13,844 bases of DNA from Phycisphaerales bacterium (GCA_003511945.1 DOJA01000214.1:745-14588); one strand, 5' to 3'. Shown: positions 1 to 7,146, numbered from the stretch's first letter. The notes: a model not told the origin generated them from the letters alone. A program made the numbers and translations.

Positions 1-28
1 GTGTCGGGTGTCGGGTGTCGGGGGTCGG
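1..28. repeat. Heptamer tandem repeat (GTGTCGG)n
   Basis: Three exact copies of GTGTCGG followed by a one-base variant (GGGTCGG), running in from the left window edge. The array sits directly beside the palindromic element at 40-116, so the two may be one composite repeat. The true length is unknown because the window cuts it. Confidence 0.85.
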
Positions 29-39
29 GTAGAAGCGTT

Positions 40-116
40 GGGTGGCATGCTTGTGGCCTGGCACAAGCATGTCTGTTCCCTCCGCATGCTCGCTCAAAGC
101 AGCAAGCATGCCACCC
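40..116. repeat. Palindromic mosaic repeat element upstream of the carboxypeptidase gene
   Basis: The outer arms GGGTGGCATGCTTG (40-53) and CAAGCATGCCACCC (103-116) are perfect 14-base inverted repeats. Inside them CATGCTTGTG (46-55) and CACAAGCATG (62-71) form a second perfect 10-base hairpin with a 6-base loop. GCATGCT (84-90) pairs with AGCATGC (105-111) as a third. The arms are mutually exclusive, so the element could switch between a two-hairpin and a single long-stem form. It looks like a dispersed REP/MITE-type repeat. It contains no stop in the carboxypeptidase frame, so it can be wrongly annotated as a 47-residue N-terminal extension. Confidence 0.75.
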
Positions 117-127
117 GAAGGCCCAGT

Positions 128-133
128 TATCAT
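128..133 (+). promoter_or_regulatory. Possible -10 element (TATCAT) of a leaderless transcript
   Basis: TATCAT fits TAnnnT and ends 8 bases before the ATG at 142. No Shine-Dalgarno sequence lies between, and no clear -35 box is visible. A start of transcription 6-8 bases downstream would fall on or next to the start codon. The call rests on the same arrangement at 2590 and 5027. Confidence 0.3.
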
Positions 134-141
134 CGTTCCCC

Positions 142-1821
142 ATGAAAACGATGATCCTCCTCGCGGCGTTCCTCGCATCCTCGCTTGTCCTCGCCCCCGC
201 CTCGCTGGCCCGACAGGCGTCCTCCAACACCCCCGCCAGCGCCGCCGATGCCAGGCCCGACGCCCAGAAGCCCGACGCCAAGAAGGACGACGCCAGGCCC
301 AAGCCGTTCGTCGTCCACCCCGAGGCGCCCAGCGTCACGCACCACACGGTCACCATCGCCGGCCAGCCGGTGCACTACACCGCCACCGCCGGAACGCTCA
401 CCCTCTTCGATGAAGACAAGGACAACAAGCCCACCGCGAAGATCTTCTACATCTCCTACCGGCGCACCGAGCGCCCGCACGCGGACTACGAAAAGTTCGT
501 CAAGGACTTCAAGGCGCAGAAGGGCGAGGACGCCACGCCCCCGAGCAACTACCCCGACGCTTCGACGCGCCCCATCACCTTCTCCTTCAACGGCGGGCCG
601 GGCTCGTCCTCCGTCTGGCTGCACCTGGGCGTCTTCGGGCCAAAGCGGGTGAACTACATCGACGAGGCCGGGCACCCCGGCCCGCCGCCCTACCGCGTGA
701 TCGAGAACGCGTACTCGCTGCTGGATGTCTCGGACTTTGTCTTCATCGACCCGGTCTCCACCGGCTACTCCCGCGCCGAGGAGGGCGTGAGCGAGAAGGA
801 CTTCCACGGCGTGGAGTCCGACATCGCCTCCGTCGCCGAGTTCATCCGACGGTTCCTGACCACCGATCAGCGCTGGGGCAGCCCCAAGTTCGTCGCCGGC
901 GAGTCCTACGGCACGACGCGGGCGGCGGGGCTGACGGACTTCCTCAACGACCGCCACGGGATCGCGGTCAACGGCGTCGTGCTCGTGTCGGCGGTGCTGG
1001 AGTTCGGCTCGATCCGCTTCGCGCCGGGGAACGATGCGCCCTTCATGCTCTTCATGCCCTCCTACGCCGCCTCGGCCCACTTCCACAAGCGCTGCGCCGA
1101 GCGCTACCAGCGGATGCCCCTCGATGTGTTCCTGAACGAGGTGCGCGACTACACGCTGGGCGAGTACGGGTCGGCGTTGCTGAAGGGATCGACCATCACC
1201 GACGAAGAGAAGGACCGCGTCGCCCAGCGCCTGTCGGAGTACACGGGGCTGAGCGCCGAGTACCTGAAGCGCGCCAACCTGCGCGTCAGCCAGCCCCGGT
1301 TCTGCAAGGAACTGCTGCGCGACGCCAGCCGCACCGTGGGCCGGTTCGATTCACGGTTCACCGGGATCGATATCGACGATGCCGGCGAGTCCTACGAGTA
1401 CGACCCGTCGTACGCGGCCATCCGCTCCAACTACACGCAGGCGTTCAACGGCTTCGTGCGGGGCGAACTGGGGTACACCTCGGACCTGTCGTACGAGATC
1501 CTGACGAATGTCCAGCCGTGGTCGTTCGATCCGGCGGGGAACAACCGCCCGCTGAATGTCGCCGAGCGCCTCCGCGGGGTGATGCACGAGCAGCCCTACC
1601 TGCGCGTGCTGCTGGCGTCGGGGTACTACGACCTGGCGACGCCCTTCTTCGCGGCGGACTTCACCCGCGACCACATGATGCTGGCCCCCGACCGGCGCGG
1701 GAACTTCACGACCAAGTACTACGAGGGCGGGCACATGATGTACCTGCACCGCCCCTCGCTGGAGCAGATGCGCAAGGACCTGCTGGAGTTCTACCGGGAG
1801 ACGCCCGCGGGGGGACGGTGA
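142..1821 (+). CDS. Secreted S10-family serine carboxypeptidase-like peptidase
   Basis: The 559-residue product begins with a signal peptide (residues 1 to about 24), followed by an Ala/Pro/Asp/Lys-rich linker (about 25-65) with repeated PDA-type units. The S10 (alpha/beta-hydrolase fold) signature is complete: oxyanion-hole motif GGPGSS (151-156), nucleophile Ser255 in GESYG, Asp497 in SGYYDLATP, and His531 in EGGHMMY. Family members remove C-terminal residues from peptides; in planctomycetes such proteins are probably periplasmic or exported, which is inferred here from the signal peptide. ATG 142 is chosen because it begins a clean signal sequence; the frame stays open upstream to base 1, but that stretch is repeat DNA. 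The gene ends 9 bases from the stop of the opposing dockerin gene, with no visible hairpin terminator. The family call is firm; the natural substrate is unknown. Confidence 0.93.
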   Translation: MKTMILLAAFLASSLVLAPASLARQASSNTPASAADARPDAQKPDAKKDDARPKPFVVHPEAPSVTHHTVTIAGQPVHYTATAGTLTLFDEDKDNKPTAKIFYISYRRTERPHADYEKFVKDFKAQKGEDATPPSNYPDASTRPITFSFNGGPGSSSVWLHLGVFGPKRVNYIDEAGHPGPPPYRVIENAYSLLDVSDFVFIDPVSTGYSRAEEGVSEKDFHGVESDIASVAEFIRRFLTTDQRWGSPKFVAGESYGTTRAAGLTDFLNDRHGIAVNGVVLVSAVLEFGSIRFAPGNDAPFMLFMPSYAASAHFHKRCAERYQRMPLDVFLNEVRDYTLGEYGSALLKGSTITDEEKDRVAQRLSEYTGLSAEYLKRANLRVSQPRFCKELLRDASRTVGRFDSRFTGIDIDDAGESYEYDPSYAAIRSNYTQAFNGFVRGELGYTSDLSYEILTNVQPWSFDPAGNNRPLNVAERLRGVMHEQPYLRVLLASGYYDLATPFFAADFTRDHMMLAPDRRGNFTTKYYEGGHMMYLHRPSLEQMRKDLLEFYRETPAGGR

Positions 1822-1830
1822 GCGTCCGGC

Positions 1831-2499
1831 TCACGGGCACCCGTTCAGCCAGTTGGCGAGGATGTCCGTGATGTCGTCGAAATCGACCACGCCGTCGAAG
1901 TTGGCGTCGCCCAGCCCGGTGCCGGTGGGCGTGGTGATGAAGTCGTCGAGCCAGGCGGCCAGGGCATCGGTGATGTCGTCGAAGTCCACCACGCGGTCGC
2001 CGTTGGCGTCGCCGATGCAGGGGGGGATGGCGACGAACTTGGTTGTGTTGTCGTCCAGGTTGATCCAGCCGATGTTCTCGCCCCAGGCGTAGCCCTTCAG
2101 GCGCCCGCCCTCGAGGCGCGCGGGCTGGGGCGGGTTCGCGAGGGCGCCGCCGGAGAAGTTGATCCAGCCGACATTCTCGCCCCAGGCGTAGCCCGTCAGT
2201 TCGCCGGTGCCGGGGTTCACATTGACGCCGAAGTTGGTGTGGTCGGTGTTGGCGTAGGGGCCGCCGGAGTCGCCGGTGTTGATCCAGCCGATGTTCTCGC
2301 CCCAGATGAACCCCGTGAAGTGCGAGCCGCCCACGAGCGCGACGCCCTGATCGGCGGGGGGCGAGCCGGCGTCGCGGAAGTTCAGGTAGCCGCAGTTCTC
2401 GCTCCAGGCGGTCTTCCGCCAGGGATCGACGCTGGAGGCGGCGAGAGCCACCCCGGCGAGGGCGAGCGACGCGAGGACAACAGCGGCCCGAGTGCGCAT
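1831..2499 (-). CDS. Secreted WGEN-repeat protein with C-terminal dockerin-like module
   Basis: The 222-residue product has a signal peptide (1 to about 20). Three copies of G-x-x-W-G-E-N-[IV]-G-W-I-N follow (63-74, 103-114, 136-147), plus a degenerate first copy WSENCGYLNF (32-41). The C-terminus carries two calcium-binding-type loops, DANGDRVVDFDD (164-175) and DANFDGVVDFDD (198-209), and ends in NGCP. This matches the Gly-Cys-ending dockerin-like tails common on planctomycete exported proteins, thought to serve as surface attachment or sorting modules. The start is supported by GGAGG (2508-2512 on the minus strand), 8 bases before the ATG. The frame continues open far upstream antisense to metG, but that extension has no support. 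The WGEN repeats resemble short beta-strand repeats of unknown function; no enzymatic motif is visible. Confidence 0.88.
   Translation of the reverse strand: MRTRAAVVLASLALAGVALAASSVDPWRKTAWSENCGYLNFRDAGSPPADQGVALVGGSHFTGFIWGENIGWINTGDSGGPYANTDHTNFGVNVNPGTGELTGYAWGENVGWINFSGGALANPPQPARLEGGRLKGYAWGENIGWINLDDNTTKFVAIPPCIGDANGDRVVDFDDITDALAAWLDDFITTPTGTGLGDANFDGVVDFDDITDILANWLNGCP
2061..2316 (-). repeat. Three direct DNA repeats encoding the WGEN motif
   Basis: Near-identical segments of about 26-36 bases begin at 2061, 2160 and 2280; each contains GATCCAGCCG followed by a TTCTCGCCCCAG core. The spacings of 99 and 120 bases are both multiples of three, so unit loss or gain by recombination would keep the reading frame. 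Confidence 0.8.
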
Positions 2500-2589
2500 G
2501 GCAGGATCCTCCGGAACAGGACGCAGGAAGCATCGCCCATGGCCGCGGGCGTGGCAAGCGCGCAGCCGAGGGGACGCGAGCGGAGACCA

Positions 2590-2595
2590 TACAAT
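2590..2595 (+). promoter_or_regulatory. Possible -10 element (TACAAT) of metG, leaderless candidate
   Basis: TACAAT ends 9 bases before the metG ATG. No good Shine-Dalgarno sequence precedes the start, and no convincing -35 box lies 16-18 bases upstream. The 105-base region between metG and the divergent dockerin gene must hold both promoters. A weak TTGCCA / 17 bases / GATGCT pair on the minus strand (2529-2557) could serve the other gene. Confidence 0.35.
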
Positions 2596-2604
2596 CGGCG
2601 AGCG

Positions 2605-4221
2605 ATGACCGATCAGAAGCCGTACTACATCACGACGCCGATCTATTATGTGAACGACCGGCCCCACATCGGGCACTGCTACACCACGATCGTGGCCGAC
2701 GCCCTGGCGCGGTTCCAGCGGGCCGCCGGGCGGGATGTCTTCTTCCTGACCGGCACCGACGAGCACGGACAGAAGGTGGAGAAGTCCGCCGCGGCCCGGG
2801 GGATGTCGCCCAAGGCGCTGGCGGACGCGAACGCCGAGCACTTCAGGCAGGCGCTCGCCTTCGTGGGATCGTCGCACGACCACTTCATCCGCACGACCGA
2901 CGCCGATCACGAGCGCCAGGTGCAGGCGGCGCTGCGCCGGCTGATCGCGTCGGGGGATGTCTACCTCGGCACCTTCGAGGGGTGGTACGACGAGGGGCAG
3001 GAGGAGTATGTCACCGAGAACCAGGCGCGGGAGAAGGACTACAAGGGCTTCAACGGCCTGGCCCTGGTGAAGGCGACGGAGCAGAACTACTACTTCCGGC
3101 TGAAGAAGTACGAAGAGCCCCTGAAGCGCCTGTTCGCGGAGCGCCCCGACTTCGTGCGCCCCGAGGCGCGCCGGAACGAGGTGCTGGGGCGATTGAACAG
3201 CGAGGAGGGGCTGCAGGATGTGCCGGTGAGCCGCACCTCGTTCACATGGGGCATCCCGGTGCCCGGGGACGCGCCGGGGCATGTGACCTATGTGTGGATC
3301 GATGCGCTGTTCAACTACGCGACGGCGCTGGGGATGTTCGAGGAGCCCGGGGGGGCGGGGGGCGCGCGGGCGAAGTACTGGCCCGCGCAGGTCCACGCGA
3401 TCGGCAAGGAGATCCTGTGGTTCCACGCGGTGATCTGGCCGGCGCTGCTGATGGCGCTGAAGCTGCCCCTGCCCGAGTGCGTCTACGCGCACTCGTTCTG
3501 GATCCGCGAGGGGCGGAAGATGAGCAAGACCCTGGGGAACTTCGTCGACCTGGCGACGATCGAGGCCTACTGCGCCGCGTTCGGGGTCGATGCGTACCGC
3601 TGGTTCATGCTGACGCAGGGTCCGCTGGGCGCGACGGACTCGGACTTCTCGCACGCGAAGTTCGTGGAGGTCTACAACGCGGACCTGGCGAACGGGATCG
3701 GGAACGCGTTCAGCCGTGTGTCGAACATGATCGAGAAGTACTTTGGGGGGGTGGTGCCGGAGGCGGGCGCCTCGATGGGCGAACTCCGTACGAAGTTTGA
3801 TGAAGCAGCCGTCTCGTCGGTGTTGCCTGCCGTCGATCGTTTCGACCTGGGCGGTGGCCTGAGCGCGGCCATGCTGCTCGCACGCCAAGTCGATGTGCAT
3901 GTGAACGACACCTCCCCCTTCAAACTCGCCAAGGATCCGGCGAACATGCCCCGGGTCGGCGGCATTCTTTATGACTGCGCCGAGGCCCTGCGCATCGCCG
4001 CGGTCCTGCTCACCCCCGCCATGCCCGGCAAGATGGGCGAGCTGCTCACCCGCCTGGGGCAGGAGGCGCCGGACGCCAGGGGGCGCTACGCCAGGCCGCT
4101 CGGCGAACTGTGCAAGTGGGGTGCGCTGAGGCCGGGGACGAGGATCGTCAAGGGGGACGCGCTGTTCCCCCGCGCCGACCCCGCCGCGCCCGCGCCGACC
4201 CCCGCGCCGAAGACGGAGTAG
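2605..4221 (+). CDS. metG: Methionyl-tRNA synthetase (short, zinc-free form)
   Basis: This cytoplasmic class Ia synthetase (538 residues) charges tRNA-Met using methionine and ATP. The ATP-binding motif HIGH is at residues 21-24 (PHIGH), and the second signature is KMSKT (305-309) within GRKMSKTLGN. FLTGTDEHGQK and the FTWGIPVPGD ... YVWIDAL segment are typical MetRS blocks. The connective peptide after EGWY has no cysteines, so this belongs to the group lacking the zinc knuckle. The length also leaves no room for the C-terminal tRNA-binding (Trbp111-like) domain of the E. coli enzyme. The C-terminal 25 residues are a low-complexity Ala/Pro tail. A Gly-rich insertion (EEPGGAGGAR) precedes the KYWPAQVHAIGK block. 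ATG 2605 is chosen because it lies about 20 residues before HIGH, as usual for the family; the frame is open further upstream but without homologous sequence. Confidence 0.97.
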   Translation: MTDQKPYYITTPIYYVNDRPHIGHCYTTIVADALARFQRAAGRDVFFLTGTDEHGQKVEKSAAARGMSPKALADANAEHFRQALAFVGSSHDHFIRTTDADHERQVQAALRRLIASGDVYLGTFEGWYDEGQEEYVTENQAREKDYKGFNGLALVKATEQNYYFRLKKYEEPLKRLFAERPDFVRPEARRNEVLGRLNSEEGLQDVPVSRTSFTWGIPVPGDAPGHVTYVWIDALFNYATALGMFEEPGGAGGARAKYWPAQVHAIGKEILWFHAVIWPALLMALKLPLPECVYAHSFWIREGRKMSKTLGNFVDLATIEAYCAAFGVDAYRWFMLTQGPLGATDSDFSHAKFVEVYNADLANGIGNAFSRVSNMIEKYFGGVVPEAGASMGELRTKFDEAAVSSVLPAVDRFDLGGGLSAAMLLARQVDVHVNDTSPFKLAKDPANMPRVGGILYDCAEALRIAAVLLTPAMPGKMGELLTRLGQEAPDARGRYARPLGELCKWGALRPGTRIVKGDALFPRADPAAPAPTPAPKTE

Positions 4222-4372
4222 TTCACCGCCGAGACGCCGAGAGCGCAGAGAAGAGCATCGGAGTGTGTCAAGACAGGATCGCCCGCGAGACAGACATTCA
4301 CACAGTCCCCAGTCCCCAGTCCCCAAACCCCCGCTCTGATGCCTCCCTCTGCGCTCTCGGCGGTGAGTCTTC
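4222..4372. repeat. Inverted-repeat element between metG and the DUF2470 gene
   Basis: CGCCGAGAGCGCAGAG (4235-4250) and CTCTGCGCTCTCGGCG (4347-4362) are perfect 16-base inverted repeats. Outside them TCACCG (4223-4228) and CGGTGA (4361-4366) also match, so nearly the whole intergenic region is bounded by the arms. The interior holds three tandem AGTCCCC heptamers (4304-4324) followed by AAACCCCC. Sequences of the type TCACCGC...GAGACGC...GCAGAG are, from memory, a recurrent dispersed repeat in planctomycete and other environmental genomes. The right arm ends 6 bases before the next start codon. Confidence 0.75.
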
Positions 4373-4990
4373 ATGATTGACTCTCAAGACGATCACGAAT
4401 CCCTCGAGCACGCGATCGAGCTCCTCCGCGCCTCGCTCGAAGGGTGGCTGCAGTTCGGCTCGCAGAGCTGCCCTGTCAGGTACATCGTCGACCCCGCCAC
4501 CGGGCGCCTCGTCGCGCCGGTGCCGATGGCGGCCCTGCTCGCGACCGAGCACCTGCTGATGGTCCCGCGGGACTCCGACGACGCGCTGGCGCTGATCGTC
4601 ACGCCGCAGCAGCTGCAACACGAGAACGCGCTGACCGACCGCTGGCGGGCGCACCACGCCGAGCCCGAGCATGTCCGCTGGGCCGAGTTCTGGATCGAGT
4701 CCGCCAAGCACGCCGGGTGGGTCTTCGACGGCGAGGCCCTGACGCGCCCCAACCCGCTCGCCGAGCGCGAGCCCGCCCTGCTCAAGCGCTGCAACGCCGA
4801 CCGGGCGGCGCTGTCGCGCGTGTGCCAGCGCTTCGCGGGGGTGGTGGTGCCCGACCCGGTGTGCGTCAGCGTCGATCCCGGCGGGCTGCTGGTCCGGGCG
4901 CGCTTCGGCGTGGTGCGCGTGCCCTTCCCACCCGACTTGGGCGACGCCCCGGGCGCCATCGAGGGTCTGTTCGCGGCCGTCAGTCCCTGA
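4373..4990 (+). CDS. DUF2470 / HugZ-like (FMN-binding split-barrel related) protein
   Basis: The 205-residue product is probably cytoplasmic, with no signal or membrane segment. Residues about 138-202 resemble the DUF2470 domain found at the C-terminus of HugZ-type haem-degrading and related split-barrel proteins: a helix starting LLKRCNADRAALSRVCQRFAG, a VDPGGLLVRARFG strand pair, and the closing VRVPFPPDL. Residues about 25-90 (CPVRYIVDPATGRLVAPVP ...) could be a pared-down FMN-binding split barrel, but this is weak. The usual HMNxDH motif of the domain reads RCNADR here, losing both histidines, so haem binding in the usual way is doubtful. The start ATG has only a weak GGTGAG upstream, contributed by the repeat element. 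The downstream M61 peptidase gene begins 47 bases after the stop. Family call moderate, function unknown. Confidence 0.72.
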   Translation: MIDSQDDHESLEHAIELLRASLEGWLQFGSQSCPVRYIVDPATGRLVAPVPMAALLATEHLLMVPRDSDDALALIVTPQQLQHENALTDRWRAHHAEPEHVRWAEFWIESAKHAGWVFDGEALTRPNPLAEREPALLKRCNADRAALSRVCQRFAGVVVPDPVCVSVDPGGLLVRARFGVVRVPFPPDLGDAPGAIEGLFAAVSP

Positions 4991-5026
4991 GCCCGCCCCG
5001 ATCGGCACCCCGCCCAGTCCCGCCGG

Positions 5027-5032
5027 TATTCT
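5027..5032 (+). promoter_or_regulatory. Possible -10 element (TATTCT) of the M61 peptidase gene, leaderless candidate
   Basis: TATTCT ends 5 bases before the ATG at 5038. The GAGG just before the ATG is only one base away, too close for a normal ribosome binding site. Transcription from this box would begin at about the start codon. No clear -35 box is present. Confidence 0.35.
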
Positions 5033-5037
5033 GAGGC

Positions 5038-7146
5038 ATGCGAACCCTCCGAGCGTCGTGTGCCCTTGTGCTGGTGCTCCTCGTCGCCCCGCTCGCCCGC
5101 GCCGCGGAGCCGACCGTCGTGCTGGAGGTGGACGCCACCGACCTCCCGCGCCAGTGGCTGAGTACTCACATGTCCATCGAGGCCCGCCCGGGGCCGATGG
5201 AGCTCGCCTTCGTGATCTGGTCGCCAGGCAACCATGTGCCATCGGGACCGATCGAGAACATGGTGGACCTGGTCGTGCGCGACTGCCGGGGCGGGCGCCT
5301 GCAGTGGGACCGCAGCCCCGACCACATCGAGCGCTTCCGCGTCGTCGTGCCCGAGGGGTGCGCGCGGATCGAGGCCACGATGCGCTACATCGCCGGCCAG
5401 CCGAGCACGAACTCCCGCTCGACCGACTCCTACGGCAAGCCCACGATGGGGGTGCTCAACTGGAACACCGTGGTGCTCTACCCGGTTGGGCTGTCGAACC
5501 AGGAGATCACCGTCGAGGCCTCGCTCGGGCTGCCGTCCGACTGGTCGTTCGCCACTTCGCTCCGCGCCGAGGACGACGCGGACACCGAGCGATTCCGCAC
5601 GCTGCGCGACATGCGCCCCCCCGCCCCCCCCGGAAGTTCCGCCGGAAGCGCACCCGGGGGCGCACCCGGGGGCGCACCCGGGGGCGCATCCGGGGGCGCA
5701 TCCGGGGGCGCCGCCGGGGGCGCATCCGGGGGCGCCGCCGGGGGCGCGGCTTCGGTGAAGTGGACGCGCTTCGAGACGGTCCCGCTGGCCGAACTGATCG
5801 ACTCGCCCGTCATCATGGGGCGTCGCCTCAGGACCTATCCGCTGGAGGTGGGCGACGCGGCCCCACACGCGCTGTGCGTGGTGTCGGAGAACGAGAAGGC
5901 GGTCGTCGTGCCGGACTGGATCCTCGAACAGGTCGGCGCCATGTGCCGCCAGACCATGCGCCTGATGCGGGTTCCGGGCAAGCCGCCCTTCCCGCGCGAG
6001 CGGTTCCTGTTCCTGGTGGCGCTGGGCGATGGGCTGCGGTTCGGGGTGGAGCACGGCGAATCGACGCTCATCGGCTCCTCCGACCGGTTCTTCCTGGACG
6101 CCAAGAAGGACGACCAGCACGCCGGGGGCGGGACGCTGGGCGTGATCCCGCACGAGTACTTCCACGCCTGGTGCGGCAAGCTGGCGTGCCCCGAGGGGCT
6201 CGTGAGCGCCGACTTCCACACCCCCGTGAACCCCGAGCTGCTGTGGGTGTACGAGGGGCTCACCTCGTACTACGACGAGGTGCTCTCGGCCCGGGGCGGG
6301 ATGACCCTGGCGCAGGAGTACCTCGACGGTGTGCGCGACACCGCCTCGTCCTACGAGATCCGCACCGGGCGCCTGTGGCGCAGCGTCGAGGACAGCGCCC
6401 GCGCCGCCCGGCACCTCCGTCAGCGCGGGCAGTTCTGGCACGATGCGCGCCAGGGGCAGGAGTACTACGGCCAGGGCGCGCTCTTCTGGATGGAGGCCGA
6501 CGCGATCATCCGGCGCGGGACGGCAGGCGCGAAGTCGCTCGACGACTTCTGCCGCGTGTTCTTCGATGTGCCGGTGAACCCGGTCGGCGCGCAGCACGGG
6601 TACACGCGGGAGGATGTCGTGCGGGCGCTGACGAGCGTCCTCCCGTCGCAGGACTGGGACGCGCTGATCCGCGCCCGGATCGAGACCCCCGCGCCGACGC
6701 TGGACCTCTCGCCCCTGCTGCGCCTCGTCGGGTACGACCTGGAGTTCACGGACGAGCCGACCAAGGCGCAGGCCGCCGAGGAGAAGAAGTCAGAGGGACA
6801 GGGGACGATCAACCTGAAGCAGTCGATCGGCGCGTCGTTCTCCAAAGAGGGCGAGGTGACCGATCTGGTGATCGGATCACCGGCGGACCTCGCGGGGCTC
6901 GCCTGGGGCATGAAGGTGCTGGCGGTTGGCGGGTGGACCTGGAGCCCCGATCGGCTGCGCGAGGCGGTGCGGGCGTCGAAGGAGGCGGGGAAGGTCGAAC
7001 TGACCGTCTCCTTCGGCGAGCGGGTCGAGTCGAAGGCGATCGCGTACTCGGGGGGGCTCCGGTACCCGCGCCTGGTCCGCCTGGAGGGCGAGCCGGACAT
7101 CCTGAACGAGGCCGTGCGCCCGTTGGATGAGGGACCGGCGCACTGA
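5038..7146 (+). CDS. Secreted M61-family metallopeptidase with PDZ domain
   Basis: The 702-residue product has a signal peptide (1 to about 23, ending ARAA). An N-terminal beta-rich domain (about 25-190) is followed by a gluzincin catalytic domain with HEYFH (His372, Glu373, His376) and Glu406 in VYEGLTSYY as third zinc ligand. A PDZ domain (about 600-665, around IGSPADLAGLAWGMKVLAVGG) lies near the C-terminus. This is the M61 (glycyl aminopeptidase-like) architecture; family members cleave N-terminal small residues, although many environmental homologues are untested. An unusual low-complexity insertion (about 200-238) of eight Gly-Gly-Ala-[Pro/Ser/Ala] units sits between the N-terminal and catalytic domains. 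Two C-runs (7 and 8 bases) lie just before it. The gene is probably transcribed independently of, or with, the DUF2470 gene 47 bases upstream, and converges on the hydrolase gene 16 bases away. Confidence 0.93.
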   Translation: MRTLRASCALVLVLLVAPLARAAEPTVVLEVDATDLPRQWLSTHMSIEARPGPMELAFVIWSPGNHVPSGPIENMVDLVVRDCRGGRLQWDRSPDHIERFRVVVPEGCARIEATMRYIAGQPSTNSRSTDSYGKPTMGVLNWNTVVLYPVGLSNQEITVEASLGLPSDWSFATSLRAEDDADTERFRTLRDMRPPAPPGSSAGSAPGGAPGGAPGGASGGASGGAAGGASGGAAGGAASVKWTRFETVPLAELIDSPVIMGRRLRTYPLEVGDAAPHALCVVSENEKAVVVPDWILEQVGAMCRQTMRLMRVPGKPPFPRERFLFLVALGDGLRFGVEHGESTLIGSSDRFFLDAKKDDQHAGGGTLGVIPHEYFHAWCGKLACPEGLVSADFHTPVNPELLWVYEGLTSYYDEVLSARGGMTLAQEYLDGVRDTASSYEIRTGRLWRSVEDSARAARHLRQRGQFWHDARQGQEYYGQGALFWMEADAIIRRGTAGAKSLDDFCRVFFDVPVNPVGAQHGYTREDVVRALTSVLPSQDWDALIRARIETPAPTLDLSPLLRLVGYDLEFTDEPTKAQAAEEKKSEGQGTINLKQSIGASFSKEGEVTDLVIGSPADLAGLAWGMKVLAVGGWTWSPDRLREAVRASKEAGKVELTVSFGERVESKAIAYSGGLRYPRLVRLEGEPDILNEAVRPLDEGPAH
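5649..5747 (+). repeat. 12-base tandem repeat inside the M61 gene
   Basis: About eight in-frame 12-base units: GCACCCGGGGGC three times, then GCATCCGGGGGC and GCCGCCGGGGGC variants. They encode Gly-Gly-Ala-Pro, then -Ser or -Ala tetrads. The unit length keeps frame, so copy-number change would alter linker length only. Each unit carries a G5 run separated by seven bases, so the coding strand could form a G-quadruplex; the CCCGGG cores could instead pair with each other. Confidence 0.9.

Noticed and set aside
1..141. GTG at base 1 as the start of the carboxypeptidase gene
   Set aside because: The extra 47 residues are translated repeat DNA, and a normal signal peptide starts at ATG 142.
3340..3372. 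G-rich stretch in metG as a regulatory G-quadruplex
   Set aside because: It encodes a short Gly/Ala insertion and the runs are not evenly spaced; high-GC codon bias is a sufficient explanation.
2500..4374. Long minus-strand open frame antisense to metG and continuous with the dockerin gene
   Set aside because: Arg/His/Pro/Leu-rich translation typical of the antisense of high-GC genes. The signal peptide and ribosome binding site place the real start at 2499.
5649..5747. CRISPR-like array
   Set aside because: Units are 12 bases with no spacers, in frame with the M61 gene, and no cas gene is present.
4393..6597. 734-residue minus-strand open frame across the DUF2470 and M61 genes
   Set aside because: Antisense shadow of two well-supported genes; composition is Arg/His/Ala-rich with no motif.
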